Shown piece by piece: positions 25,628 through 34,455 of a DNA stretch of 64,000 nt. How positions within the stretch are numbered: position 1 is the first letter of the stretch; each line of letters starts with the position of its first letter. The translations under genes were made by a program, and so were the position numbers. A model generated the notes under the pieces. It worked only from the letters and a program-made list of their open reading frames with translations, did not search any database and had not been told where the DNA came from. The stretch comes from Mycobacterium sp. 050128 (GTDB taxonomy: Bacteria; Actinomycetota; Actinomycetes; Mycobacteriales; Mycobacteriaceae): NCBI RefSeq assembly GCF_036409155.1, contig NZ_JAZGLW010000001.1, positions 1,922,001 through 1,986,000 on the forward strand. Direction: 5' to 3'.

Positions 25628-26545
25628 ATGACCGTCTCTATCCTACGCACCGCTGACGCGTGGTGGGTGCAGACTCCCAACGGCGCGGCACGCATCCACA
25701 CCGGCGCGACCACCACCGCCGAACTGCTCGGCGACCGCCGGGCCATCGATGAGGCCGCCGGGTCGACCGGCACCGTGCCGGTGGCCAACCTCGAACTGCT
25801 CTCCCCGGTCACCACGCCGTGCCGCTTGGTGGCCCAGGCCACCAACTACGCCTCGCACGTGCGGGACGTCGGGCGTGACCCGGCCAAGACGCCGCTGACC
25901 TTCTTCCGCAAGGCTTCCGGTTCCATCACGGGTCCGTTCGGCGACATCGTCAAGCCGGCCCACGTGAAACTGCTCGACTACGAGCTGGAGATCGGTCTGC
26001 TGATCGGTCGCGAGATTCCGGTGGGCACCGAGGTGACCGAGGCCAACCTGGCCGAGTTCGTCCACGGCCTGCTGGTGACCAACGACGTGTCCGCCCGCGA
26101 CGTGCAGCTCACCAAAGCCCAGTTCTACGAATCGAAGTCGTACCCGACGTTCACCCCGATCGGCCCGGCGCTGGTCCTGGTCGACGCCGACGAACTCAAG
26201 CGCTTCGGCGACTTGCGGCTTCAGCTGCGGGTAAACGGCGAACTGCGTCAGAACATGGTGGTCGACGGCGACATGTTGTACCCGCCCGTCGAGGCGCTGC
26301 AGGCGCTGGCGAAGTTCCAGAAGCTGGAGGCTGGGGACATCGTGCTCACCGGCACCCCGGTCGGAACCGCGCTTACCGCGCGCGGAGTAGAGAACCCGCA
26401 CCAGACGGACTTGATGACATTCCTTGCCGCCCAGGCAACCAACCCCAACTATCTGCATCACGGCGACGTCGTGGAGGCCACGGTGGCCACCGATGACGAC
26501 GCCATCAACCTAGGCACGCAACGCAACAAGGTGGTCACCCGATGA
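25628..26545 (+). CDS. Fumarylacetoacetate hydrolase (FAH) family protein
   Basis: This 305-aa protein has the FAH core. KLLDYELEIGLLIGREI (about residue 116) provides the metal-binding Glu pair, VTNDVSARDVQ (about 150) the Asp, and GDIVLTGTPVGTA (about 238) the conserved C-terminal loop. Members hydrolyse, decarboxylate or isomerise ring-cleavage products, which fits its place right after the extradiol dioxygenase (36 bases apart). It overlaps the next gene by four bases (ATGA). The exact reaction cannot be read from sequence. Confidence 0.88.
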   Translation: MTVSILRTADAWWVQTPNGAARIHTGATTTAELLGDRRAIDEAAGSTGTVPVANLELLSPVTTPCRLVAQATNYASHVRDVGRDPAKTPLTFFRKASGSITGPFGDIVKPAHVKLLDYELEIGLLIGREIPVGTEVTEANLAEFVHGLLVTNDVSARDVQLTKAQFYESKSYPTFTPIGPALVLVDADELKRFGDLRLQLRVNGELRQNMVVDGDMLYPPVEALQALAKFQKLEAGDIVLTGTPVGTALTARGVENPHQTDLMTFLAAQATNPNYLHHGDVVEATVATDDDAINLGTQRNKVVTR

Positions 26546-28131
26546 ACGCAAGCAGGAACCCACAATCCGACCCGGTCACCCTGCCGGACTTCGTCCCCGT
26601 GGTCATCATCGGCGCCGGCCCGACCGGCGTCACCGCGGCCACCCTGCTCGGCCAGTTCGGAATCTCGTGTCTGGTACTCGACCGACATGAATCCGTCTAT
26701 CCCCTGCCGCGGGCGGTGCACGCAGACGACGAAATCTACCGCATTCTCGCCCGGCTGGGCGTCGCCGACGAGTTCGGCGCACACCGGCGGTCGGCGTTGG
26801 GACTTCGGTTGCTGGACAAGGACTTGCGTGTGCTGGCCGAGCTCAAGCGCAGCACCGAGCCCAGCGCCAACGGCTACCCGCAGATGAATATGTTCGACCA
26901 GCCCGAGTTGGAAGCGATGATGCGTACCAACCTCAAGCGCTACGACAACGTGGTGTTGCGGGGCGACGTGGAGGTCACCAGCGTGACCCAGAACAAGCCC
27001 GGCCGGGTTCGGGTCAGCTTCCTGGACCGCGTCCGAGGTGGGGAGCAGTCCGTCGAGGCAGCCTATGTCTTCGGCTGCGACGGCGCCAACAGCATTGTGC
27101 GCGCGTCGATCGGGTCGCAAATGTACGGGCTGCCGTTCCAACAGGACTGGGTGGTCATCGACGTCGACACCGACGCCGAACTCAACCAGTGGGAGGGGTG
27201 CCACCAACTGTGCAGCACCCAGCGCGCGGGCACCTACATGCGAGTCGGGCAGACCCGCTACCGCTGGGAGTTCCAGTTGCTCGACGGCGAGACGGCCGCG
27301 GACTACCAGACCATCGAGCACATCGAGCCGTTGATCGCGCCCTGGCTGGGTGAGATACCTGCGGAGGAGTTGCGCCTGGTTCGGGTCACCGCCTACACCT
27401 TCCGCGCGAAGGTGGCCAGTCGGTGGCGCGACCGTAATGTGTTCGTCCTCGGCGACGCCGCGCACCTCACGCCACCCTTCGTCGGCCAGGGCATGGCGGC
27501 GGGCCTTCGGGACGCGCTGAACCTGACCTGGAAGGTAGCCGGCGTGCTGGGTGAGAGCTTGCCCGAGAGTGTGTTAGACACCTACGAGCAGGAGCGCAAA
27601 GCCCATGCGGCCGCGATGATTTTGATGGCGGCGTCGGTGGGAGCGGCGATGACCGGCGGCGGCCGGCTGGGCGACCTGGTGCGTCAGGTGCTGTTCCCGC
27701 GGCTGGCGAGCTTCCGCCTGCCGGGCACCCGCACCAGCGTTGCCGACGGCGTGGCCCCTGGGCTGCACCGGTCGGAACTGGTGGTCAAGTCACGCATTCC
27801 GGGTCAGCTGGCCGGATCGCTGTGCCCCAACCCGATTCTGCGTGACGGCCTGCACCTCGATCAGATCGTCGGGAACCGATTCGCGGTGGTCACCTCCACG
27901 GCCCTGAGCCCGACGCAACAACAGGACCTCAGCAACCGGGGCGCCGCCGTTGTCGTCGTGACACCGGAAAGCCGGCTCGGGCGCTGGCTGAAGCAGGGCC
28001 GGGCGACCGCGGCAATTGTTCGACCCGATGGCGCAGTCATGCAGGCGGGCAAGGGTGTTCAGGCGCTCTGCGACGCTGTGCCGGCGTTCTCCGTGGGGCA
28101 GGGCTCCGACACCGAAAGTGAACGTCGATGA
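26542..28131 (+). CDS. FAD-dependent aromatic hydroxylase (MhpA-like)
   Basis: This 529-aa group A flavoprotein monooxygenase has an FAD dinucleotide motif VVIIGAGPTGVTAATLLG near residue 21, a DG motif VFGCDGANSIVRASIG near 177, and a GD motif FVLGDAAHLTPPFVGQGM near 302. It resembles 3-(3-hydroxyphenyl)propionate hydroxylase. It would use NAD(P)H and O2 to add a hydroxyl group to a phenolic substrate, making the diol for the dioxygenase two genes upstream. It overlaps both neighbours by four bases, so the genes are translationally coupled. Confidence 0.88.
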   Translation: MNASRNPQSDPVTLPDFVPVVIIGAGPTGVTAATLLGQFGISCLVLDRHESVYPLPRAVHADDEIYRILARLGVADEFGAHRRSALGLRLLDKDLRVLAELKRSTEPSANGYPQMNMFDQPELEAMMRTNLKRYDNVVLRGDVEVTSVTQNKPGRVRVSFLDRVRGGEQSVEAAYVFGCDGANSIVRASIGSQMYGLPFQQDWVVIDVDTDAELNQWEGCHQLCSTQRAGTYMRVGQTRYRWEFQLLDGETAADYQTIEHIEPLIAPWLGEIPAEELRLVRVTAYTFRAKVASRWRDRNVFVLGDAAHLTPPFVGQGMAAGLRDALNLTWKVAGVLGESLPESVLDTYEQERKAHAAAMILMAASVGAAMTGGGRLGDLVRQVLFPRLASFRLPGTRTSVADGVAPGLHRSELVVKSRIPGQLAGSLCPNPILRDGLHLDQIVGNRFAVVTSTALSPTQQQDLSNRGAAVVVVTPESRLGRWLKQGRATAAIVRPDGAVMQAGKGVQALCDAVPAFSVGQGSDTESERR

Positions 28132-29024
28132 TCGAGCTACTGGTGCTCAACGATGGCAAGCAGGAGATGCAGGCGGTGTCGCTGGACGGCACCCGGGTGC
28201 GGACCCTGATCGCCCAACTCGACGAGAGACCGGACGGCATCGTCGTCGACCAGTCACGCGGCCACGTCTACTGGACGAACATGGGCGCCCCCGACCCCGG
28301 GGGCGACCCGCGTTCGGAAACGGCCTACGCCCGCAACGGATCACTGGAACGCGCGGATCTCGACGGAGCCAACCGCGTCACCATCGTGCCGCGCGGGGCG
28401 TTCACCACCGGCAAACAGCTGGCCGCCGATTTCGACGCGGGTGTGCTGTATTGGTGCGACCGCGAGGGCATGCAGGTGCTGCGTTGTAACCTCGACGGCA
28501 GCGACCTGCGGCCGCTGGTCGTCACCGGGGTCGGCGACGCCGACGCGCAAACGATTGCCAACCACTGCGTCGGGATCGCCGTGGACCTGGAGCGCCAACT
28601 GCTGTACTGGACGCAGAAGGGCGCGCCAAAGGCGGGTGAGGGCAGGATCTTTCGAGCTCCACTCGACCTACCTGCGGGCATCAGCCCGCGACACCGCCCC
28701 GACGTCGAACTGCTGTGGAAGGACCTGCCGGAGCCGATCGACCTACATCTGTTCGATGGGCAAACGCTGGTGTGGACCGATCGCGGCGCCGAGCCGGACG
28801 GCAACACGCTCAACCGGGCGACGGTGCAGCCGGCCCTCGGTACGCCCGAGATCGTGTCGCGGGGATATCACGAGGCGATCGGCGTCGCCGCCATCTCCGA
28901 CTCGGAATTCTACGTCGGCGACCTGGGGGGCGGGATCCGGTACGTCAACCTCGACACCGGCGTCGACACCGAGCTGTCACACCTTGGCTTTGGCCTCACC
29001 GGCCTCGCGTTGGCGGATCTGTGA
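28128..29024 (+). CDS. YWTD-repeat beta-propeller protein
   Basis: This 298-aa protein has recurring LDL-receptor class B-like blades: HVYWTNMGAP near residue 46, VLYWCDREGMQ near 105, LLYWTQKGAP near 157 and LVWTDRGAE near 211. Regular ADLDG/CNLDG turns occur between blades. There is no signal peptide, so it is cytosolic. The gene is the last of the aromatic operon and overlaps the hydroxylase by four bases. Related six-bladed propellers include lactonases and SMP-30-like hydrolases, so a lactone or ring-product hydrolase role is possible but unproven. Confidence 0.8.
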   Translation: MIELLVLNDGKQEMQAVSLDGTRVRTLIAQLDERPDGIVVDQSRGHVYWTNMGAPDPGGDPRSETAYARNGSLERADLDGANRVTIVPRGAFTTGKQLAADFDAGVLYWCDREGMQVLRCNLDGSDLRPLVVTGVGDADAQTIANHCVGIAVDLERQLLYWTQKGAPKAGEGRIFRAPLDLPAGISPRHRPDVELLWKDLPEPIDLHLFDGQTLVWTDRGAEPDGNTLNRATVQPALGTPEIVSRGYHEAIGVAAISDSEFYVGDLGGGIRYVNLDTGVDTELSHLGFGLTGLALADL

Positions 29025-29055
29025 GCTCTGCGCGGTTGGGAGATGAGGTGGCCAC

Positions 29056-29646
29056 ATGAGCGCGTGGATTGACTTCTGGCACAACCTCACTCCCGGGCAG
29101 GGCACGCTGCTGGGCGGCGCATTCGTGTTGTGCGCGGGCGTCACCGCGTTCAGCACGGGCGCGCTCGACCGCAGGTCAGAACACAAGCGATTCCATTACG
29201 AGGAGATGAAGACGCTCTACGTGGACGCCCTGAGGATCGGCCGGGACCTGGAGATAGTCAAGGCGCTCCCGCCGGAGGTTCGCCGAGAAGTGCTCGTGGA
29301 CAAGGCCGATGCGATCGACAGGGTGATCAGCGAGCTCGCGGTGACCGGTAATTTTCAAACGGCCGATATTGCCATCGCGTATGCCTACCAGCAGTCCGTC
29401 CAACTTGGCGAATGGGTAAGGCAGGTCGAGGGTGACGGTGGCGCGACTGCACAGATCCAGAAGTGGCTGGACACTCTGCCGGAGCAACATCGGGCCGCGC
29501 TGCAGATCTACGAAGAGGTGACGGTCAATCGGCGCGACGTGGTGCAGGCGGTACGCAAAGAGTTGGGATTGTATGTGCCCGTGCTGTCGCGGTACCGACG
29601 CGCGCTGCGAGAAACGCTGAGAGCAGAGCGGTTTCCGCTCAACTGA
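29056..29646 (+). CDS. Membrane-anchored helical protein, unknown function
   Basis: This 196-aa protein has one N-terminal membrane helix (LLGGAFVLCAGVTAFSTGAL, residues about 18-37) followed by a long, charged, mostly helical cytosolic part (for example YEEMKTLYVDALRIGRDLEI). I do not recognise a family. It follows the aromatic operon by 31 bases on the same strand and may be cotranscribed, but nothing ties it to that pathway. Confidence 0.6.
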   Translation: MSAWIDFWHNLTPGQGTLLGGAFVLCAGVTAFSTGALDRRSEHKRFHYEEMKTLYVDALRIGRDLEIVKALPPEVRREVLVDKADAIDRVISELAVTGNFQTADIAIAYAYQQSVQLGEWVRQVEGDGGATAQIQKWLDTLPEQHRAALQIYEEVTVNRRDVVQAVRKELGLYVPVLSRYRRALRETLRAERFPLN

Positions 29647-29699
29647 CGCACGCCCGGAATTAGCGCACCCCCATCACATCGTGGCGCGCTTTAAGCGCC

Positions 29700-30803
29700 C
29701 TATCCGATGTACCTCTGGCCGGGAAGCACGTTCGGCCGCATCAGCGATCGCAGTGTCGTGCCCTCCGTCGCTGCCCCGCCTCGCTGGGCCGCGCCGGGTG
29801 CGAGGTTCGCCGGAGCGGTGGCCACGCCGAGCGGCGGCGATCCGCCGAGGGCGGTTTCACCGACGAGATTGACCGGTAATGCATGGGGCGCAGCGCCATT
29901 TGCCGATGCGAGCGACCCCCAGGCCGGCGGCGCCGACAAGGCCCCCACGGTGGCCGCACGGCCTACCCCGGCGGACACGGCGCCTTCGACCTGAACCGAG
30001 CCCGCCGAGGCAAGCGTGGTCGCCACCTTGCCGAGTCCGGCGCTGACGTCGGTCAACGCCGTCGCCGTCGAGTCGGCGCCGGAATTCGCCAAGGAGGCAG
30101 CCGACAGGATGATCGACGGGATCGTCGAGAACGCACTGATCCCGGAGTTGACGTGGTCAGGCGCCAGTGCACTGTTTATGTCGTCGACGATCTGCTGGAT
30201 AATCGTGGTGGCCGACGGCCCGGTGGAATTTCCGGCGGCATCGGTGACCGCGGCGCTTTGGGCTTCCAAACCGGCCGGGTTGGTGTTGTGTTGCGGCGCG
30301 GTGAACGGCGTCAGGGTAGTCGCGGCGGCCGATGACGCGGCATAACCGTACATGGCCGCCGCGTCCTGAGCCCACATCTCGGCATACTGAGCCTCGGTCG
30401 CCATGATGACCGCGGCGTTGATCCCCAAAAAATTGGTGGCAATGAGCGCGGCCAGCTGCGCCCGGTTGGCCGCGATCGCCGGCGGCGGCACCGTAGCGGA
30501 AAACGCCGTCTCGAAGGCGGATACGGCGCCCTGCGCCTGGTTGGCGGCTTGCTGTGCCTGGTCGGCTACGCCGCTCAACCAGGTGACGTAGGTTGTTGCT
30601 GCGGCAGCCATCGACAGTGACGACGGGCCACGCCAGCTTTGGGCGGTCAGCCCGGAGACCACCGCGGAGTACGACTGCGCGGCCGAGTAGAGGTCGGCCG
30701 CCAGCTTCTCCCACGCTGCCGCGGCGGCCACTAAAGACCCCGGCCCGGGGCCGGAATACATTCGCCCGCTGTTGATTTCTGGCGGCAAGGTCCCATAGTC
30801 CAT
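29700..30803 (-). CDS. PPE family protein
   Basis: This 367-aa PPE protein has an N-terminal domain that starts [20 protein letters not shown] with the namesake PPE at residues 7-9. The WxG turn SWRGPSS lies near residue 56, and [19 protein letters not shown] near 137 is the usual helix end. The C-terminal half contains [13 protein letters not shown], a variant of the GxxSVPxxW motif of the SVP subgroup. PPE proteins are exported by type VII (ESX) systems, usually with PE partners; no PE gene is adjacent. It is convergent with the hypothetical membrane protein. Confidence 0.93.
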   Translation of the reverse strand: MDYGTLPPEINSGRMYSGPGPGSLVAAAAAWEKLAADLYSAAQSYSAVVSGLTAQSWRGPSSLSMAAAATTYVTWLSGVADQAQQAANQAQGAVSAFETAFSATVPPPAIAANRAQLAALIATNFLGINAAVIMATEAQYAEMWAQDAAAMYGYAASSAAATTLTPFTAPQHNTNPAGLEAQSAAVTDAAGNSTGPSATTIIQQIVDDINSALAPDHVNSGISAFSTIPSIILSAASLANSGADSTATALTDVSAGLGKVATTLASAGSVQVEGAVSAGVGRAATVGALSAPPAWGSLASANGAAPHALPVNLVGETALGGSPPLGVATAPANLAPGAAQRGGAATEGTTLRSLMRPNVLPGQRYIG

Positions 30804-31143
30804 GGCTTCGCCCCGAATCAGCGGGCCGTCGCAACGGCCAGCGCTTTAGTCCGTCTGATCACGAAACCCATTCCTGTTCTCGTAATAGCTAATTCGCGGG
30901 TGTGTCCGCGGGCGACCGAGGCGTGGTGCTTAGGTTGGAGCTCGACAACGAGGCTCAGTGAAAGTTTGCGGCTTCGCGGCTGCGGTGTCGTCAGGGCTAG
31001 CGGCCCATTTGCCTTCCCGCTAACGGTAATTCGTGCACCCTGGCTACCCGCACTACAGTCGCTTGGAGCGACGAGTTATTCAGCGCCAAACGAATTGGGC
31101 GCGGTTACTGGAGCGCCAATCCGTAAATGGCGCTAGCGGGCAT
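30804..31143. other. Intergenic region upstream of the PPE gene
   Basis: These 340 bases hold no gene I can support. They are less GC-rich than the surroundings, as expected for a promoter region serving the PPE gene on the minus strand. The 3' part, next to the receiver stop, contains scattered GGCGC/GCGCC half-palindromes but no convincing terminator. Confidence 0.4.
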
Positions 31144-31524
31144 CTAGCCGACAGTCCCCAGGGCGCCGCGGATCGCGGCACCTGACAAATCGGCTTTGGG
31201 GATAAATGCCAAAGCTGGGCTGTCGGAAACCAACTCGGCGAAGTCCTCTTCGGCGTGCGTGGAAATCAAGATGGTCCGAACCGATGTGCCGAGCCCATTT
31301 CGGTGCAGCTGGTCGACGAGTTCGAAGCCACTCTCATCCCCGAGATTGACATCGACGAGCGTCACGTCGGGCCGCAGCTCTTCGACACACTGCAAACCCT
31401 CCGCGAACGACGTTGCTACCGCAACCACGTTGATTCCCTCATGGCTGAGCAACCGTTTCGCCGCATCGAGGAAATCGCGATTGTCATCGACGATGATGCA
31501 CCGCGTTCGATCACTCGCTGTCAC
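31144..31524 (-). CDS. Stand-alone response-regulator receiver domain
   Basis: This 126-aa protein is a single CheY-like receiver. IIVDDNRDF gives the acidic pocket (Asp13-Asp14), LVDVNLGDES places the phospho-acceptor Asp at about 58, TILISTH gives the Thr/Ser switch, and FIPKADL the conserved Lys. There is no output domain. It may act as a phosphate sink or an adaptor for the GAF kinase or other kinases in this block, but no kinase is next to it. Confidence 0.85.
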   Translation of the reverse strand: MTASDRTRCIIVDDNRDFLDAAKRLLSHEGINVVAVATSFAEGLQCVEELRPDVTLVDVNLGDESGFELVDQLHRNGLGTSVRTILISTHAEEDFAELVSDSPALAFIPKADLSGAAIRGALGTVG

Positions 31525-31804
31525 GAATCCAGTCTGGGGTAGTCGCGAGTCCGTTGCATGGAGGCTAGCTGGAAACGTGTGGTGAGTCGGCAGGAATTCG
31601 TGCGCCGGTTAGCGGAAGCGTCCCGCGGAATGGTCTGGCCGTGCGGGCGGGGCATGGCCGAATACCGGCTACCCGGCAGAGGCTGACTGTGGTTGACGGG
31701 CAGTGCCGACGGCCGCCAGCGGGGCAGACGTGAGTCGGCGCGGGCGCAATCGTGAAGCGGGAAGCCGAAAGGCGCCGTTCACCCACCGACACGAGAGGTG
31801 CGCC

Positions 31805-32413
31805 ATGACCCTGCCCGCCGAATTGACTGCCGACGCGGAGCCCACGGCCGAGTTCGAACGCCGAGTCGCCCCCGTTCTTGGCGACCTGCACCGGCATGCG
31901 ATGCGGATGACCCGTCACCGCGCCGACGCCGAAGATCTTGTCCAGGACACAATGGCGAGCGCCTTCGCCGCCTTCGGTTCCTTGCGTCCCGACAGCACCA
32001 TCTCAGCGTGGTTGTACCGAATTCTGGTCAACACACACATCAGCAATTGCCGCAAAATGCGGCGCCGCCCGGCGTTGGTTTCGGCGGATCGCATGACGGA
32101 GCGGGACCTGATGGCGAGCTCCGCGCATTCGGCCGGGTACCTGCCCTCGGCGGAAGATCAAGCCCTCCAACGCCTCGGTGACCAGGATGTCATTGCCGCG
32201 CTGCGCACCCTGCCCGAACTGCTCCGCATCACGGTGTACTACGCGGATGTCGAAGGGCTGGGGTGCAAGGAAATCGCGTTGCTGATGGACGCGCCGGTCG
32301 GAACCGTCGGGTCGCGCCTGCATCGGGGGCGCCGCCAGCTACGGGGGCTGCTGGCCGACCGACGCGGGCGCGAAGCCTGCTATGCTGCACCAGGTTTGGC
32401 GCAAACGGCATGA
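31805..32413 (+). CDS. ECF sigma factor, SigH-like, without adjacent anti-sigma gene
   Basis: This 202-aa protein has sigma region 2 (DAEDLVQDTMASAF near residue 41, AWLYRILVNTHISNCRK near 68-84) and region 4 (ITVYYADVEGLGCKEIALLM near 142, GTVGSRLHRGRRQLRGLLAD near 167). The wording is very close to mycobacterial SigH. However, SigH is normally followed by the zinc anti-sigma RshA, and here the gene is followed by a convergent NarL regulator instead. It is therefore an orphan paralog. I used the ATG at 31805. Target promoters would be expected to resemble GGAAT-GTT sites; I found none convincing nearby. Confidence 0.88.
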   Translation: MTLPAELTADAEPTAEFERRVAPVLGDLHRHAMRMTRHRADAEDLVQDTMASAFAAFGSLRPDSTISAWLYRILVNTHISNCRKMRRRPALVSADRMTERDLMASSAHSAGYLPSAEDQALQRLGDQDVIAALRTLPELLRITVYYADVEGLGCKEIALLMDAPVGTVGSRLHRGRRQLRGLLADRRGREACYAAPGLAQTA

Positions 32414-32453
32414 CGCCGCGGTCGGGAGTTCTAGGTCCTTGACCGCCCGGGAC

Positions 32454-33146
32454 TCAGCGGGAGTCAAGAAACGTGATGACCGCGCGGACACGACGATGGT
32501 CGTCGTCGGTCTCCGGCAAGCCCAGTTTGGTGAGAATGCTGCGGACATGTTTCTCCACAGTGCCCTCGGTCACCCATAGCCGGCGCGCGATGCCGGCATT
32601 GGATCGGCCCTCCGCCATCAACCCCAGCACTTCGAGTTCACGCGGCGACAAGGCGGCCAGCGGATCGTCTCTTCGCCGACCCGACACCAGCTCCTGCACC
32701 ACCGCCGGATCGATCACCGATGCGCCCTTGGCGATCCGCCGCAGCGTGTCGACGAAATCGGCCACATCGGTCACCCGACTCTTGAGCAGATACCCGATAC
32801 CGCGACCGCTGGCCAGCAGTTCCATCGCATGCTCGACGTCGACGTGGGCCGATAGCACCAGGATCCCCGTGTCGGGTAGCTCCTGGTGGATCACCCGGGC
32901 GGCCTCGAGCCCCTCGGTCGTGTGGGTGGGCGGCATACGAATGTCAACGACCACCACGTCGGGACTGGTCTTGCGCACCAGCGCGAGTAGCTCGACGGCA
33001 TTGCCGACCTGGCCGACCACGGTAAAGCCCGACCGCTCGAGCAGGCTGGCGACCCCTTCTCGCAGCAGAGCTTCGTCGTCGGCGAGCACCGCGCGCAGCG
33101 AGGCCGGTGCCATGTCGGCCGCGGCAGTGCTGGATTCCGTCGTCAA
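32454..33146 (-). CDS. NarL/LuxR-family response regulator
   Basis: This 230-aa protein has an N-terminal receiver (VLADDEALLREGV near residue 20; phospho-Asp at about 68 in VVDIRMPP; Lys in YLLKSRV) and a C-terminal LuxR helix-turn-helix (LSPRELEVLGLMAEGRSN near residue 167, then TEGTVEKHVRSILTKLGL). I favour the TTG at 33146 because a GGGAG ribosome site lies about 9 bases ahead. An internal ATG at 33113 would remove 11 poorly conserved residues. It could be the partner of the GAF-GAF kinase at 21072, as HisKA_3 kinases use this class. Confidence 0.87.
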   Translation of the reverse strand: MTTESSTAAADMAPASLRAVLADDEALLREGVASLLERSGFTVVGQVGNAVELLALVRKTSPDVVVVDIRMPPTHTTEGLEAARVIHQELPDTGILVLSAHVDVEHAMELLASGRGIGYLLKSRVTDVADFVDTLRRIAKGASVIDPAVVQELVSGRRRDDPLAALSPRELEVLGLMAEGRSNAGIARRLWVTEGTVEKHVRSILTKLGLPETDDDHRRVRAVITFLDSR

Positions 33147-33353
33147 CGCCTGGTACTCCCGCCTTGCGTGCCTGAGGAATCATCTTGCACCGCGATATGG
33201 GTGATTTCCAGCGATCAACGATGACAGCTGGTCGCCGCGGCGACGACCCGGCGTTTTGCAAACAGCATCGTGAGGTCGCAGACGTGCACTGGACGGTCTA
33301 ACTCGGCGAGCACCCGCCCGATCGTTCTTGGGTCGTGTACGCCCGGCGCGGGC

Positions 33354-33379
33354 GGTTTGCGTGCGCGGGCCGGGGGTAC
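33354..33379 (+). promoter_or_regulatory. Sigma-F-like promoter of the LLM oxidoreductase gene
   Basis: GGTTT (33354-33358), a 15-base spacer and GGGTAC (33374-33379) match the mycobacterial SigF pattern GTTT-N15-17-GGGTA(T). The ATG at 33390 lies 10 bases after the -10 element, so the transcript would be leaderless or nearly so. The promoter match is seen in sequence; use by SigF is inference. Confidence 0.5.
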
Positions 33380-33389
33380 CCGTTTTGTT

Positions 33390-34376
33390 ATGACCAAGTT
33401 CGGCTACACCTTGATGACGGAGCAGAACGGACCCAAAGACCTTGTCCAGTACGCTGTTTCGGCTGAGCAGCGCGGGTTCGACTTCGAGGTCTGCAGCGAT
33501 CATTTCTCCCCGTGGCTGACCTCACAGGGGCATGCGCCCAACGCCTGGGCGGTGCTGGGCGCGGTGGCACATGCGACCGAGCGGGTCGACTTGTACACCT
33601 ATGTGACATGTCCGACGATGCGGTACCACCCCGCGGTCGTCGCTCAGCAGGCCGCCACCGTGCAGATTCTCGCCGACGGGCGGTTCACCCTTGGGCTGGG
33701 AAGCGGTGAGAACCTCAACGAGCACGTCGTCGGTAAAGGTTGGCCCACCGTCGAACGGCGCCAAGACATGCTGCGCGAAGCCATCGAAATCATTCGAGAG
33801 CTGTTCGGCGGCCGGCTGGTGAACTGGCGCGGTGACTACTTTCAGGTGGACTCCGCACGGCTGTGGGATGTGCCCGACGCTCCGGTCGGCATCGGTGTGG
33901 CGATGAGTGGCCCGCAAAGTGTCGAGAAATTCGCCAAGCTCGCCGACCATCTGATCGCGGTGCAACCCGACCAGGACCTGGTGGACTCCTGGCATGCCAC
34001 CCGGCAGGCCGCCAACGGAGCCGAATGCGGCCGGGTGGTCGGGCAGATTCCGGTGTGCTGGGACCCCGACCGCGACGCCGCGATCGCACGCGCGCACGAC
34101 CAGTTCCGATGGTTCGGCGGGGGCTGGGCGGTCAACGCCGACTTGCCGACACCCGCCGGTTTCGCCGGCGCGACCCAGTTTGTGCGAGCCGAAGACATCG
34201 CCGATGCCATTCCGTGCGGACCGGACCTGGACGCGATCGTGGACGCCGTGCGGACGTACTGGGAGGCCGGCTTCACCGATATCGCGCTGATTCAGATCGG
34301 CGGGCAGACCCAAGATCTGTTCCTCAAAGAAGCGGCAGAACCTTTGCTGGCCGCCCTGCGGGCGGCATCGCCTTAG
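33390..34376 (+). CDS. F420-dependent LLM-class oxidoreductase (TIGR03557 type)
   Basis: This 328-aa TIM-barrel flavin/F420 oxidoreductase related to F420-dependent glucose-6-phosphate dehydrogenase has MTKFGYTLMTEQNGPKDL at the start, EVCSDHFSPWLTSQG near 34, LGLGSGENLNEHVVG near 105 and DLVDSWHATR later. These are typical of the family that reads SDHF and GSGE. The substrate is unknown. I chose the ATG at 33390; the open frame upstream is not conserved in style and contains a sigma-F-like promoter. The divergent neighbour is the NarL regulator, and a PfpI-type gene follows 79 bases downstream. Confidence 0.88.
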   Translation: MTKFGYTLMTEQNGPKDLVQYAVSAEQRGFDFEVCSDHFSPWLTSQGHAPNAWAVLGAVAHATERVDLYTYVTCPTMRYHPAVVAQQAATVQILADGRFTLGLGSGENLNEHVVGKGWPTVERRQDMLREAIEIIRELFGGRLVNWRGDYFQVDSARLWDVPDAPVGIGVAMSGPQSVEKFAKLADHLIAVQPDQDLVDSWHATRQAANGAECGRVVGQIPVCWDPDRDAAIARAHDQFRWFGGGWAVNADLPTPAGFAGATQFVRAEDIADAIPCGPDLDAIVDAVRTYWEAGFTDIALIQIGGQTQDLFLKEAAEPLLAALRAASP

Positions 34377-34455
34377 GCGCGCGTTTGATGAGTTCGGCCT
34401 TACGCACCACACGCAACGGCGCAACCTACGCCGTCTAACCGTGAAGGAGAATACG

